Part shown: positions 36,511 through 46,268 of the stretch, piece after piece
Position numbering within the stretch: position 1 is the stretch's first letter
Layout: each line of letters starts with the position of its first letter
Source of the DNA: Methylomonas koyamae
GTDB lineage: Bacteria > Pseudomonadota > Gammaproteobacteria > Methylococcales > Methylomonadaceae
NCBI RefSeq assembly: GCF_019669905.1
Contig: NZ_AP019777.1
Location: 4,712,001 to 4,776,000 of the forward strand
Reading direction: 5' to 3'
DNA: 64,000 nucleotides
Made by a program: the position numbers and the translations under genes
Notes under the pieces: generated by a model
Seen by the model: only the letters and a program-made list of their open reading frames with translations
The model's database searches: none
Told to the model about the DNA's origin: nothing

Positions 36511-37074
36511 TTAGTCTTTGACCGCTTCGACTTGGATCAACACTTTGACCTGGTCGGCAACCGCAGGTACGTATTTGTCGACGCCAAATTCGGAACGCCT
36601 GATCGTAGCCGAGGCATCGGCACCGCAACTGTACTTCATCCGTAACGGATTGATACTGCAATAAAAATGCTGGACATCTAACCGCACCGGTTTACTGACG
36701 CCGTGCAGCGTCAACACGCCGTCGGCCCCGACCAATGTCTCGCCCTGGAAAATCAATCGGTTGGATTTGAAACTCATCACCGGGTATTTTGCGCTATCCA
36801 AAAAATCCGGCCCGCGCAAATGTTGCTCCAATTCGGCCAGTCCGGTGCTGATCGAAGCGGTATTGACTGAAATGTCTATGCTGCCGGTAGCGGCCGCGGT
36901 ATCCAGCAACACCTTGCCGGAAGTTTCGTTAAAACGCCCGCGCTGAGTGGAGAAACCCAAATGGTTTATCTCGAAACTCGGAAACGTGTGCCGGCTATCG
37001 ATCGTATAACTGTCGGCAGCCAAGACCGCACAACTGCATAAACTCGCGCCAATTACAGCCCAAAAACGCACCAT
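36511..37074 (-). CDS. YceI family periplasmic lipid-binding-like protein
   Basis: The start is ATG 37074 (MVRFWAVIG), with GGAGA upstream, giving 187 residues with a signal peptide ending at AVLAA. The YceI lipocalin-like barrel is marked by YTIDSRHTFPSFEINHLGFS, RGRFNETSGKVLLD, HLRGPDFLDSAKYPVMSFKS and LTLHGVSKPVRLDV. YceI proteins bind long isoprenoids such as quinone analogues. Two Cys (CSINPLRMKYSC) could form a disulfide, as in some members. Confidence 0.9.
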   Translation of the reverse strand: MVRFWAVIGASLCSCAVLAADSYTIDSRHTFPSFEINHLGFSTQRGRFNETSGKVLLDTAAATGSIDISVNTASISTGLAELEQHLRGPDFLDSAKYPVMSFKSNRLIFQGETLVGADGVLTLHGVSKPVRLDVQHFYCSINPLRMKYSCGADASATIRRSEFGVDKYVPAVADQVKVLIQVEAVKD

Positions 37075-37129
37075 GACATTCTCCAAAAGCAAAAAGACCA
37101 AACTGCATTATGGCAAAGAGTTTGTGATA

Positions 37130-37516
37130 ATGAGCGGGTTAACATTCCACCGCCCGGCGAGCGCCGCATTCATGCAGAGAATCCATTACTACTACATCGC
37201 GTTGGCCGGATTTTTCGGTTTGTTCTTGTTGTTGATGGCGTGGCATACCGTATTGTCGCCATCTACCCGCTTTCCGACGGCGCTGATCTTAATTGCCAGC
37301 GTCGGCCCGCTACTGCTGCCGTTTCGGGGTCTGTTGCACAGAAATTTGAAAAGCTGCACATGGATGAGCTACCTCAGCTTGCCGTATTTCGCCCACGGCA
37401 TCGCCGAATCTTACGTCAGCCAAAGCCAACGCCCGTATGCCTTGCTGGAGGTGTTGTTCAGCTTAATGCTGTGTTTCGGTGCCGGCTTATACGTTTACAA
37501 AGCGGAAAAAGCGTAA
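37130..37516 (+). CDS. DUF2069 family membrane protein
   Basis: This 128-residue protein from ATG 37130 has four hydrophobic helices: YYIALAGFFGLFLLLMAWH, ALILIASVGPLLLPF, WMSYLSLPYFAHGIAESYV and LLEVLFSLMLCFGAGLYVY. The third and fourth match the DUF2069 signature. An in-frame ATG at 37172 is a weaker alternative start. Function is unknown. It is 9 bases upstream of hda, as in other gammaproteobacteria where DUF2069 genes often sit near hda. Confidence 0.8.
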   Translation: MSGLTFHRPASAAFMQRIHYYYIALAGFFGLFLLLMAWHTVLSPSTRFPTALILIASVGPLLLPFRGLLHRNLKSCTWMSYLSLPYFAHGIAESYVSQSQRPYALLEVLFSLMLCFGAGLYVYKAEKA

Positions 37517-37525
37517 ACCAAACCG

Positions 37526-38218
37526 ATGCAAGTCCCGTTACAGTTCGAATTCCAGGCCAACCAGACCTTCAACAGCTATTACGCCGGGAATAACGGCGAA
37601 ATCCTCGACCAATTGCAGAGGCTGGCTACCGCGGGGACGGAACAGCAAATTTACCTGTGGGGCGAGAACGGCAGCGGCAAAAGCCATTTACTGCAAGCCT
37701 GTTGCCAACTCGCGACGCAGGCCAATGTAGAGCCGTTCTATTTGGCGCTAGCGCCGGACTGTCTGCCAAATCCGGCCTTACTGGAAGGCTTAGAACATCT
37801 GGAATTGGTATGCCTGGACAACATACAGCACATTGCCGGCCATTCGGATTGGGAACACGCCTTTTTCAATTTTTACAACGCCCACCGCCAAGCCAGTCAC
37901 CGGCTGCTGCTGGCAGCCGACTGCCCACCCAAATATTTGAGCTACCAATTGCCGGACCTGAAGACGCGGATGGGCTGGGGACTGACCTTGAGAATTCAGC
38001 CGTTGCGGGACGACCAATTGATCGACGCCTTGACCCATAAAGCACATTTTTTGGGCTTCGACATCCCGCCCGCCGTCGGCCGCTTCTTGCTGAACCATTA
38101 CGTGCACGACATCGCCGCGCTATGGTCATTACTGGACAAAATCGACCGGGCGACTTTGGCCGCGCAACGCAAACTGACGATCCCGTTTTTGAAACAGATT
38201 TTGAGCGACACGCCGTGA
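37526..38218 (+). CDS. hda: DnaA regulatory inactivator Hda
   Basis: This 230-residue AAA+ protein related to DnaA begins MQVPLQFEF, a clamp-binding-like QxPLxF motif. Walker A is WGENGSGKSHLLQA and the Walker B region is LELVCLDNIQHIAG; arginine-finger-type and C-terminal lid regions follow. Hda with the DNA-loaded beta clamp triggers hydrolysis of ATP bound to DnaA. The stop overlaps the GTG start of the next gene (GTGA). Confidence 0.93.
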   Translation: MQVPLQFEFQANQTFNSYYAGNNGEILDQLQRLATAGTEQQIYLWGENGSGKSHLLQACCQLATQANVEPFYLALAPDCLPNPALLEGLEHLELVCLDNIQHIAGHSDWEHAFFNFYNAHRQASHRLLLAADCPPKYLSYQLPDLKTRMGWGLTLRIQPLRDDQLIDALTHKAHFLGFDIPPAVGRFLLNHYVHDIAALWSLLDKIDRATLAAQRKLTIPFLKQILSDTP

Positions 38219-39153
38219 GCAGCAAAATACTGATCGTCGGTGCCGGGGCGATAGGCGGCTTTTACGGAGCCTTGCTGGCCAGATCCGGCGCCGAAGTCAG
38301 TGTGGTTTGCCGTTCTGATTACGACTACGTCCGCCGTCACGGCTTCGAGATCGACAGCCATACGCTGGGCCGCTGGCGATTTCGTCCGGCGCAAGTGTTG
38401 CGACAGGCGGGCGATTACCGCGATTGCGCCGATTATTTGCTACTGTGCAGCAAAGTCGTGGCCGACATCGACCGCGTCGGCCTGATCCGGGAAGGCCTGG
38501 CCGGCAAGACCGCAATCGCGTTCATCCAAAACGGCGTCGATATCGAAGCCGAATTGCTTTCCGCCTTCCCGGACAGAGTCCTGATCAGCGGCTTGGCTTA
38601 TATTTGCTGCAATCGGGTGGCGCCAGGCCACATCAAGCATCTGGCCTACGGCAAACTGACTATCGGCGCGCTCACCCCGGACTCTGCCGGGCTTGGCCAA
38701 CGGCTGGGGGATTTATTCGCCGCCGGCGGCGCCGACTGCGAAATCAGCCGGGACATCGTCGCCAGTCGCTGGCAGAAATGCGTCTGGAACGCGCCGTTCA
38801 ACCCATTATCGGTGCTGTCGGGCGGCCTAGCGACTCAGGCGATCTTGCAGAGCCAGGAAGATTTTGTCCGCGATATTATGCAGGAGGTTTGCCGAATCGC
38901 CTCGGCATCCGACCATCCGTTACCGGACGATACGGTCGATCTGAATATCGAGCGCACGCGCCACATGCCGCCTTACAAAACCAGCATGTTGCTGGATTTC
39001 GAACACGGCCGACCGATGGAAACCGAGGCCATTCTCGGCAATGCGGTTCGCGCCGCGCAACGCCTCAACGTCGAAACTCCGCGCTTGCAAGCGCTCTATG
39101 CGCTGATGCGCCTTAGAGAGCTGCAAATTCGGGAAAATCGCGCGCCGCAATAA
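38215..39153 (+). CDS. panE: 2-dehydropantoate 2-reductase (ketopantoate reductase)
   Basis: The GTG start at 38215 overlaps the hda stop by 4 bases, giving 312 residues. The NADPH fold is KILIVGAGAIGGFYGALLA. Family features include LLCSKVVADID, AFIQNGVDIEAEL, SRWQKCVWNAPFNPLSVLSG with the catalytic Lys, and MLLDFEHGRPMETEAILGN near the C-terminus. It reduces ketopantoate to pantoate in coenzyme A synthesis. Paralogues with this fold exist, so the exact substrate is likely rather than certain. Confidence 0.87.
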   Translation: MSSKILIVGAGAIGGFYGALLARSGAEVSVVCRSDYDYVRRHGFEIDSHTLGRWRFRPAQVLRQAGDYRDCADYLLLCSKVVADIDRVGLIREGLAGKTAIAFIQNGVDIEAELLSAFPDRVLISGLAYICCNRVAPGHIKHLAYGKLTIGALTPDSAGLGQRLGDLFAAGGADCEISRDIVASRWQKCVWNAPFNPLSVLSGGLATQAILQSQEDFVRDIMQEVCRIASASDHPLPDDTVDLNIERTRHMPPYKTSMLLDFEHGRPMETEAILGNAVRAAQRLNVETPRLQALYALMRLRELQIRENRAPQ

Positions 39154-39372
39154 TTCGCACAATTGACATTCCGTTTTTTTTGATTTTTCGGTTAGAATGT
39201 GAAGATTTTCATTGACCTTGTCATTGAAGAAGCCGTGTGCATTTCGCCTCATACCTAACAAAGCGAAGAGCGGCCGCATACTTCGCTAGGCTAGCAGCTA
39301 TGTGATCCACAACGACCGTGGCAATGGTGCTGGGGTTTAAAGAGTTTTTATGTTCAATTTTAGAGTACAACC
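39154..39372 (+). promoter_or_regulatory. Leader region of the EF-G gene
   Basis: The 219 bases between panE and fusA contain TTGACA (39163-39168) and TAGAAT (39193-39198). Their spacing (24) is too long for a normal sigma70 pair, so I do not assign a promoter. No hairpin is obvious. Confidence 0.3.
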
Positions 39373-41484
39373 ATGACTGATCTATCGCTTTACAGAAACA
39401 TCGGTATCTTCGCGCACGTCGATGCCGGTAAAACCACTACCACCGAGCGGATTTTGAAGCTGACCGGAAAAATCCACAAAATCGGTGAAGTTCACGAAGG
39501 CGAATCAACCATGGACTTCATGGCTCAGGAAGCCGAACGCGGCATCACCATTCAGTCGGCGGCCACCACCTGTTCTTGGGCGGGCAGCACCAAGCAATTT
39601 GAACCACACCGCTTCAACATCATCGACACCCCGGGCCACGTTGACTTTACTATCGAAGTTTATCGTTCCTTGAAAGTATTGGACGGCGGTATCGGCGTAT
39701 TCTGCGGTTCCGGCGGCGTTGAACCGCAATCCGAAACCAACTGGCGCTATGCGAACGACTCCAAAGTCTCTCGTCTAATCTACGTCAACAAGCTGGACAG
39801 ACTGGGTGCCAATTTCTACCGCGTCGTCAAACAAGTCGAAGACGTGCTGGGCGCGAAACCGGTTGTCATGACCTTGCCTATTGGCGAAGAAGAAAATTTT
39901 GTCGGCGTAGTCGACCTGCTGACCCGTAAAGCCTGGGTCTGGGACAACTCCGGCGACCCGTTGAAGTACGAAATCCAAGACGTACCTGCCGACATGGTCG
40001 AGCAAGTCGAAGAATGGCGCGCGAAACTGATCGATTCAGTCGCGGACCAAGACGACGAGATCATGGAGAAATATCTGGAAGGCGAAGAGCCTACCATCGA
40101 AGAAATCAAGCACTGCATCCGCAAGGGCACCATCGCGATGGACTTCTTCCCGACCTATTGCGGTTCATCCTTCAAAAACAAAGGCGTGCAATTGGTGCTG
40201 GACGGCGTCGTCGAATACCTGCCGAATCCTACCGAAGTCAACCCACAGCCTGAAACCGACATCGAAGGCGTGCCAACCGGCGAACACGCGATTGTCGATC
40301 CGGAACGTCCGTTCCGCGCCCTGGTTTTCAAAATCATGGACGACCGTTTCGGCGCCCTGAACTTCGTCCGTGTTTATTCCGGCAAGCTGAAAAAAGGCGA
40401 CTCGGTATTGAACACCTACACCGGCAAAACCGAACGGGTCGGCCGGATGGTGGAAATGCACGCCAACGACCGTAACGAGATCGAAACCGCGCAAGCAGGC
40501 GATATCGTCGCGTTGATCGGTTTGAAAAACGTCCAAACCGGCCACACCCTGTGCGATCCCGACAAACCGGCCACACTGGAACCGATGGTATTCCCGGACC
40601 CCGTTATCTCCATTGCCATTGCGCCGAAAGACAAAGGCAGCAACGAAAAAATGGGTATCGCCCTGGGCAAAATGGTTCAAGAAGATCCGTCCTTCCGCGT
40701 CGAAACCGACCAAGAATCCGGCGAAACCATCATTAAAGGTATGGGCGAGTTGCATTTGGATATCAAAGTGGACATCCTGAAACGGACCCACGGCGTCGAG
40801 GTCAACGTCGGCAAACCTCAGGTTGCTTACCGCGAAACCATCACCAAGCGCGTCGAAGACGAATACGTCCACAAAAAACAATCCGGCGGTTCAGGCCAAT
40901 ACGCGAAAATCAACTACATCATCGAACCCGGCGAGCCCGGCAGCGGCTTCCAGTTCGAATCCAGCGTGGTCGGCGGTAACGTACCTCGCGAATACTGGCC
41001 GGCGGTCGAGAAAGGTTTCAAAGCCAGTATCGACAAAGGTGTATTGGCAGGCTTCCCTTGCTTGGACTTCAAAGTCAACTTGACCGACGGTGCCTTCCAC
41101 GCGGTCGACTCGTCATCGATTGCGTTTGAAATCGCCGCCCGCGCTGCGTATCGTCAATCGATTCCAAAAGGCGCACCGCAATTGCTGGAGCCGATCATGA
41201 AAGTCGACGTGTTCACACCGGAAGCTCACGTCGGCGACGTGATCGGCGACTTGAACCGCCGCCGCGGCATGATCAAATCGCAAGATCCAGGCGTCACCGG
41301 CGTCCGCATCAAAGCCGACGTGCCGCTGAGCGACATGTTCGGTTACATCGGCGACTTGCGCACCATGACATCCGGCCGCGGCCAGTTCTCGATGGAGTTC
41401 TCGCATTACGCGCCTTGTCCGAAAAACGTCGCGGACGAAGTCATCAAAGAAGTCAACGAACGCAACAAAAATAAGGACAAGTAA
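39373..41484 (+). CDS. fusA: Translation elongation factor G (stand-alone copy)
   Basis: This 703-residue GTPase shows G1 [13 protein letters not shown] (residues 14-26), switch [14 protein letters not shown] and [12 protein letters not shown]. Domains II-V are complete to the C-terminus ([20 protein letters not shown]). It promotes ribosomal translocation or, with RRF, recycling. It is encoded alone and not in the rpsL-rpsG-fusA-tuf cluster. It therefore may be the second paralogue (EF-G2 type) found in many gammaproteobacteria; this distinction is inference. Codon use is strongly biased, suggesting high expression. Confidence 0.92.
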   Translation: MTDLSLYRNIGIFAHVDAGKTTTTERILKLTGKIHKIGEVHEGESTMDFMAQEAERGITIQSAATTCSWAGSTKQFEPHRFNIIDTPGHVDFTIEVYRSLKVLDGGIGVFCGSGGVEPQSETNWRYANDSKVSRLIYVNKLDRLGANFYRVVKQVEDVLGAKPVVMTLPIGEEENFVGVVDLLTRKAWVWDNSGDPLKYEIQDVPADMVEQVEEWRAKLIDSVADQDDEIMEKYLEGEEPTIEEIKHCIRKGTIAMDFFPTYCGSSFKNKGVQLVLDGVVEYLPNPTEVNPQPETDIEGVPTGEHAIVDPERPFRALVFKIMDDRFGALNFVRVYSGKLKKGDSVLNTYTGKTERVGRMVEMHANDRNEIETAQAGDIVALIGLKNVQTGHTLCDPDKPATLEPMVFPDPVISIAIAPKDKGSNEKMGIALGKMVQEDPSFRVETDQESGETIIKGMGELHLDIKVDILKRTHGVEVNVGKPQVAYRETITKRVEDEYVHKKQSGGSGQYAKINYIIEPGEPGSGFQFESSVVGGNVPREYWPAVEKGFKASIDKGVLAGFPCLDFKVNLTDGAFHAVDSSSIAFEIAARAAYRQSIPKGAPQLLEPIMKVDVFTPEAHVGDVIGDLNRRRGMIKSQDPGVTGVRIKADVPLSDMFGYIGDLRTMTSGRGQFSMEFSHYAPCPKNVADEVIKEVNERNKNKDK

Positions 41485-41492
41485 ATTGTCCG

Positions 41493-41519
41493 GAACCGGG
41501 GGCTTATCGCCTCCGGTTC
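41493..41519 (+). terminator. Hairpin downstream of EF-G gene
   Basis: GAACCGGGGGC / GCCTCCGGTTC forms a stem with a short loop 9 bases after the fusA stop. Only a weak T-run follows (GATTTCG), so it may be a partial terminator. Confidence 0.5.
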
Positions 41520-41632
41520 GATTTCGCGTTCCGGCTCGCGAGCCGACTGCTCGATAAACAGGCTTATTTTCAACCATAAAGTTTCCGCCACGTACGGAAA
41601 CTTGTTCCAGTACCTAACCTTGGAAGAACATT

Positions 41633-41956
41633 ATGGCTTTTGTAATTACCGAAAACTGCATTAAATGCAAATTCACCGACTGCGTCGACGTTTGTCCGGT
41701 GGACTGCTTTCACGAGGGGCCCAACTTCCTGGTCATCGACCCGGACGAGTGCATCGACTGCACGCTGTGCGAACCGGAATGTCCGGCGAACGCTATCCAT
41801 GCCGAAGACGAATTGCCGGAAGGCCAGGAACACTTTGCGGCATTGAATGCGGAATTGGCCAAAGTCTGGCCGTTGATCACCGAAGTGAAAGACGCGCTGC
41901 CCGACGCCGACGAGTGGAACGGCAAACCCGGCAAATTCGCACTGTTGGAAAAATAA
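41633..41956 (+). CDS. fdxA: 7Fe ferredoxin FdxA ([3Fe-4S][4Fe-4S])
   Basis: This 107-residue protein has the N-terminal cluster motif [18 protein letters not shown] and the second motif [16 protein letters not shown]. The spacing of the first set, with Cys-Val-Asp-Val-Cys-Pro, is that of the Azotobacter-type 7Fe ferredoxins. The long C-terminal tail ([19 protein letters not shown]) is also typical. It is a low-potential electron carrier; the partner is not evident from the context. Encoded alone. Confidence 0.94.
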   Translation: MAFVITENCIKCKFTDCVDVCPVDCFHEGPNFLVIDPDECIDCTLCEPECPANAIHAEDELPEGQEHFAALNAELAKVWPLITEVKDALPDADEWNGKPGKFALLEK

Positions 41957-41981
41957 ACCCGTTCTCTTATTCGAACGAACC

Positions 41982-42013
41982 GGACCACTGCCCGTAACCC
42001 GCGGCTGTGGTCC
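41982..42013 (+). terminator. Hairpin downstream of fdxA
   Basis: GGACCAC (41982-41988) pairs with GTGGTCC (42007-42013), with further G-C pairing inside. It starts 25 bases after the fdxA stop and lies in the convergent gap. No strong T-run. Confidence 0.45.
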
Positions 42014-42098
42014 ACCTCATTCGGGCCGGCATTGCGCCGAATTTGCCAAACCGCTGCTTAAGCTGGCCGCCCGCTCCCTACCAGATCCGGCTGCCGCT

Positions 42099-42806
42099 TT
42101 AAATCTCGCCTTTCTCGATTACCGGCATGATCCAATAATGGATGCCCGAGCCGGAAAACTCCTGTTTCAGCCTTTCCAGCAGCGCCGATATCGCCATTTT
42201 TTCGGCGTAGATTTGGAAACGCGCGGTTTGCTGTTCGTTGGCATCGGCAGCCGTCAGGAACTTGGTCATCCGGTGCTCGCCGTAACTGTCCTGGTCCAAC
42301 TCGAACCCCGCTAAGCACTCCATCATCGCCGCTTCCAAATCCGGCGGGACGATAAACGATATCGAGAACTGTTGGTGATTGACCGACTTGAAAAAGTCGT
42401 CTTCGCTATTAAACCGATCGGACGCGTTTTTGATGACTTGCAGATATCGGCCGCGGCGGCGGTCGCCTTTGCGTCTGTCGGCAATATCGGCGGGTACTTC
42501 GGTCTGGTTTTGGCGGGGATCGTTGTACCAACTACGATGGTAATAGGGCCTGACCACGACCATCCGCCCGTTAAACCGCCGATTTTTCAAAGCCTTGACC
42601 ACGCGTTGCACGGTAATATCGGAATCCAGCGTTACCAAGCCGTGGTATTCGATGGTACCGACCCGGGTGTCTTGCAGCGCCAAAATCTCCACATCGACAA
42701 TTCGTCCGGACTTTCTGAAAAAACCGTTGTTCAGCGCGGGAGCCACGAATTCGGAGATTTCTATATGCCGGGTGTTGGCGGGGATTCTGCGCAAAAAAAT
42801 GTTCAT
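42099..42806 (-). CDS. RRM-like domain fused to DUF3240 (PII-like) domain
   Basis: This 235-residue protein has an N-terminal ~90 residues resembling an RNA-recognition motif: MNIFLRRIPANTRHIEISEF, RIVDVEILALQDTRVGTIEY, HGLVTL and RRFNGRMVVVRPYYHR. A basic linker follows (DRRKGDRRRGR, about 110-120). From about 145 the C-terminal part parallels the next gene's DUF3240 protein: FSISFIVPPDLEAAMMECL, RFQIYAEKMAISALLERLKQ, GSGIHYWIMPVIEKGEI. DUF3240 genes sit beside heavy-metal RND pumps. A role in RNA binding tied to metal stress is inference. Confidence 0.75.
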   Translation of the reverse strand: MNIFLRRIPANTRHIEISEFVAPALNNGFFRKSGRIVDVEILALQDTRVGTIEYHGLVTLDSDITVQRVVKALKNRRFNGRMVVVRPYYHRSWYNDPRQNQTEVPADIADRRKGDRRRGRYLQVIKNASDRFNSEDDFFKSVNHQQFSISFIVPPDLEAAMMECLAGFELDQDSYGEHRMTKFLTAADANEQQTARFQIYAEKMAISALLERLKQEFSGSGIHYWIMPVIEKGEI

Positions 42807-42903
42807 AACTGTTAATGTGGCATGGGAATTAGCTCGTTACACAACGTTTAACCGGTGTCCACAGAACTGTAGCACTCCCAACCTGATTCTGCATACTTTA
42901 TGC

Positions 42904-43209
42904 CTAAATAACGCCCTGTTCGATTGCCGGAACCAGCCAGTAATGCAGCCCGGAGCCGGCGAACTCCTGTTTAAACCTAGCCAACAACGCCGGGATATGC
43001 TGCTTTTCCACATACATCTGAAAGCGGAGCTTGCGCTGGTGTCCGGCGACTTGCTCCGCCAGCGACAAGCCCTGGACATTGTGGTCGTGGACATTGGCCG
43101 GAAAACTGGAAAAACCCTGCTGCCAATCCAAGGCCAACAGACAGTCGACCAACGCGTCTTCCAAACTCGGCGGCGCCGTCACGGTCAAAATAAATGCATC
43201 GCGGTTCAT
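42904..43209 (-). CDS. DUF3240 family protein linked to heavy-metal efflux operon
   Basis: This 101-residue protein starts in a 4-base ATGA overlap with the czcA stop. The pattern is FILTVTAPPSLEDALVDCLL, then RKLRFQMYVEKQHIPALLA and GSGLHYWLVPAIEQGVI. The size and terminal motif match DUF3240, a small ferredoxin-like/PII-like family commonly found at the end of czcCBA-type operons. It may bind metal or nucleotides and regulate the pump, but function is not proven. Confidence 0.85.
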   Translation of the reverse strand: MNRDAFILTVTAPPSLEDALVDCLLALDWQQGFSSFPANVHDHNVQGLSLAEQVAGHQRKLRFQMYVEKQHIPALLARFKQEFAGSGLHYWLVPAIEQGVI

Positions 43210-46200
43210 CGTCTAAGCTCCGGGCTGCGGCCGAACAATTTGTACAGTATCGGCAACACGATCAGAGTCAGCAAGGTGGACGACAACAGGCCGCCGGTCA
43301 CCACAATCGCCAACGGCCGCTGGATTTCCGAGCCCGGCCCGGAGGCGAACAACAGCGGGATCAAGCCGAAGGCGGCAATGCTGGCGGTCATCAATACTGG
43401 CCGGAGCCGGCGGGCGGAGCCGACCACGACGACGCGGGCAATGTCCATGCCGGTTAAGCACAATTGGTTGAAATAGCTGACCATAACCACGCCGTTCAAT
43501 ACGGCGATGCCCAATAATGCGATAAAGCCTACCGATGCCGGCACCGACAAGTACTCGCCGGACAACCATAGCCCGAACACGCCGCCGATCAGCGCCAACG
43601 GAATATTAGACAACACCAACACCGCTTGCCGTACCGAACCGAAGGTGGAAAACAGCAACAAGAAGATCAACCCCAGCGATAGCGGAATCACCAGGCTCAA
43701 GCGTGCCGACGCCCGTTGCTGGTTTTCGAACTGGCCACCGAATTCGACGTGAAAACCTTGCGGCAATTTGACCCGTTCCGCTACGGCTTGGCGTGCCTCG
43801 TCGACAAAACCGACCAAATCGCGGCCTTCGACGTTGCTGCGGATCACGACGAAACGCTGGCCCTTTTCCCGGTCGATAGAAACCACGCCTTCCACCGGCT
43901 GAATCTTCGCCACCGCAGTAATCGGCACATGGCCGCCGTCGGGCAGCGTCAATTGCAGATTGTCGAAGTCGGCGGTGTTACTGGCCCCGCGCAGCAACAG
44001 CGGCGTACGCTTGACGCCCTCCTGGACGATACCGAGTTGCACGCCTTCGATTTGGGCGCGCAACAAGGTTTCGATGCCGTTGGCATCCAAACCGAACCGT
44101 CCGGCAGCCTGGCGGTCGATACTGACCTGCAAAAACTGCATGCCCTCGTTCTTACGGGTAAACACGTCGCTGGCGCCGGGGATGGTTTTCAATACCGCTT
44201 CGATCTGTTCGGCCTTACGATTCAAAATTTCCAGATCGGCGCCGAATAATTTGACGGCAACGTCGCCGCGGGTGCCGGTCAACATTTCCGAAACCCGCAT
44301 TTCGATAGGCTGGGTAAAACCGAAGGCGATACCCGGCGTGTGGTCCATGATCTTGCGGATTTCCTCGATCAACTGTTCCTTGCTGTCCATCCGCCATTCC
44401 GACTTCGGTTTCAGAATCAAAAAGGTGTCGGTATCGTTTAGGCTCATAGGGTCCAAACCCAGTTCATCGGTACCCACCCGCGACACGACATTCTTCACTT
44501 CCGGAATATGTTCGAGAATATTTTTCTGCACTCGAACGTCCAGCGCCACGGAATCGAGCAATGTAATGGACGGCAGTTTTTCCAATTGCACGATGATGTC
44601 GCCTTCGTCCATCGTCGGCATAAAAGTGCTGCCTATTTGAGTGAACACCAGCAAACTGGCCGCCAGCATCGCACCGGCGCCGACAAAGACTTTTTTACTG
44701 TTGTCCAAACACCAGACCAGTATAGGCTGATACCACTGCAATAATTTGCGCGGCAACCAAGGCTCTTCGTGCGCAACCTGCTTGATCAGCAACGAGGCCA
44801 AGACCGGAATCACCGTCAAAGACAAAATCAACGAACCGCTCAAAGCAAATACGATCGTCATTGCCACCGGTCCGAACAGCTTGCCCTCCAAACCTTGCAA
44901 GGTCAAAAGCGGCAAAAACACGATGACGATGATTAAAATCCCGGAGGTCACCGGCAACGCCACTTCGCGGGCGGCCCGGTAAATCAAATGCAGGCGCGGC
45001 AATCGTTCCGCCTTATGGTGATCGGCCAGCAAGGTGATTATGTTTTCGACAACGACCACCGCGCCGTCGACCAGCATGCCGATCGCGATCGCCAGACCGC
45101 CCAAACTCATCAAGTTAGCGGACATCCCGAAGGCATGCATCAGGATAAAAGTCACTAGCGCCGCCATCGGCAAGGCCATCGCCACGGTCAGCGCCGCCCG
45201 CAAATCGCCCAAAAACAAGATTAGCAACACCACCACCAACACGATCGCTTCCAGCAAGGCTTTGGATACCGTGTCGACTGCCTTACCGACCAGTACACCG
45301 CGGTTATAAAACACGTCTAAACGCACGCCATCCGGCAAGCTGGGTTGCAGTTCCGCCAGTTTAGTTTCGAGTTGTTCGATGGTTTGGCGCGCATTGGCTC
45401 CGCGCAGGCTCAGCACCACCGCGGTCACCGCCTCGCCGTTGCCGTCCTTGCTGACTGCACCGTAGCGGGTCAGCGCGCCGATCCGTACCTCGGCAACGTC
45501 TTCCACCCGAATCGGCGTACCCTGGTGCTGGGCAACAACAATCGATTTGACATCCTGCTCGTTTTTGATGCGGCCCTCGGCCCGCACGATTAAGGCCTCT
45601 TCGCCCTCGGTCAAACGCCCGGCACCGTCGTTACGGTTGTTTTTTTCCAGCGCGGCCATCAATTGCTCGATGCCGATATTACGCGCCGCCATCCGCACGT
45701 TGTCCGGTACCACTTCGAAACTGCGCACCAAGCCGCCCAGCGCATTGACGTCGGCCACACCTTTAACGGTGCGCAAGGCCGGCCGTATGGTCCAATCCAA
45801 CAATTCCCGGCGCTGCATCTGGGTTAAATCGCCGCCCTCGATCGCGAACATGAACATCTCGCCCAATGGCGTCGTCATTGGCGCAATGCCGCCTTGTACA
45901 CCGTCCGGCAAATTGCTCCAAATCCCGTTTAGGCGTTCCGCCACCTGTTGCCTGGCCCAGTAAATATCGGTGCCTTCCTCGAAATCCAGCGTGATGTCGG
46001 TGATGGCGTATTTGGCCAACGAGCGCAGCATGGTCTGGTGCGGAATCCCCAGCAACTCCACTTCGATCGGCGCAGTGATCCGCGCTTCGACTTCTTCCGG
46101 AGTCATGCCGTTGGCTTTGACGATAATCTTAACTTGAGTCGGTGATACCTCCGGAAAAGCGTCTATCGGAATATGCTTGAGGGCAAAATAACCGCCGCCG

Positions 46201-46268
46201 GATAACAACAGCACAGCCAGCAAGATCAACAGACGCTGGGTCAGCGCAAAGCGAATCAGCGCGGCCAT
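43206..46268 (-). CDS. czcA: Heavy-metal RND efflux pump, inner membrane component (CzcA/CusA family)
   Basis: This 1020-residue protein has 12 membrane helices in two halves, with two large periplasmic loops. Signatures are FPEVSPTQVKIIVKANGMTP cut at the first loop, GDVAVKLFGADLEILN, the helix-4 site IAIGMLVDGAVVVVENII, and IPLALIGGVFGLW. The one Asp and one Glu of helix 4 are consistent with proton relay. HME-RND pumps export Co/Zn/Cd/Ni or Cu/Ag; the ion is not certain here. It is coupled to czcB by a one-base overlap (TAATG). Confidence 0.93.
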   Translation of the reverse strand: MAALIRFALTQRLLILLAVLLLSGGGYFALKHIPIDAFPEVSPTQVKIIVKANGMTPEEVEARITAPIEVELLGIPHQTMLRSLAKYAITDITLDFEEGTDIYWARQQVAERLNGIWSNLPDGVQGGIAPMTTPLGEMFMFAIEGGDLTQMQRRELLDWTIRPALRTVKGVADVNALGGLVRSFEVVPDNVRMAARNIGIEQLMAALEKNNRNDGAGRLTEGEEALIVRAEGRIKNEQDVKSIVVAQHQGTPIRVEDVAEVRIGALTRYGAVSKDGNGEAVTAVVLSLRGANARQTIEQLETKLAELQPSLPDGVRLDVFYNRGVLVGKAVDTVSKALLEAIVLVVVLLILFLGDLRAALTVAMALPMAALVTFILMHAFGMSANLMSLGGLAIAIGMLVDGAVVVVENIITLLADHHKAERLPRLHLIYRAAREVALPVTSGILIIVIVFLPLLTLQGLEGKLFGPVAMTIVFALSGSLILSLTVIPVLASLLIKQVAHEEPWLPRKLLQWYQPILVWCLDNSKKVFVGAGAMLAASLLVFTQIGSTFMPTMDEGDIIVQLEKLPSITLLDSVALDVRVQKNILEHIPEVKNVVSRVGTDELGLDPMSLNDTDTFLILKPKSEWRMDSKEQLIEEIRKIMDHTPGIAFGFTQPIEMRVSEMLTGTRGDVAVKLFGADLEILNRKAEQIEAVLKTIPGASDVFTRKNEGMQFLQVSIDRQAAGRFGLDANGIETLLRAQIEGVQLGIVQEGVKRTPLLLRGASNTADFDNLQLTLPDGGHVPITAVAKIQPVEGVVSIDREKGQRFVVIRSNVEGRDLVGFVDEARQAVAERVKLPQGFHVEFGGQFENQQRASARLSLVIPLSLGLIFLLLFSTFGSVRQAVLVLSNIPLALIGGVFGLWLSGEYLSVPASVGFIALLGIAVLNGVVMVSYFNQLCLTGMDIARVVVVGSARRLRPVLMTASIAAFGLIPLLFASGPGSEIQRPLAIVVTGGLLSSTLLTLIVLPILYKLFGRSPELRR

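Noticed and set aside
39163..39198. TTGACA ... TAGAAT promoter for EF-G
   Set aside because: The spacing is 24 bases, outside the working range for sigma70.
41511..41540. GGTTCGATT string resembling a tRNA T-loop
   Set aside because: No acceptor or anticodon stem can be drawn around it; it is part of the fusA downstream hairpin.
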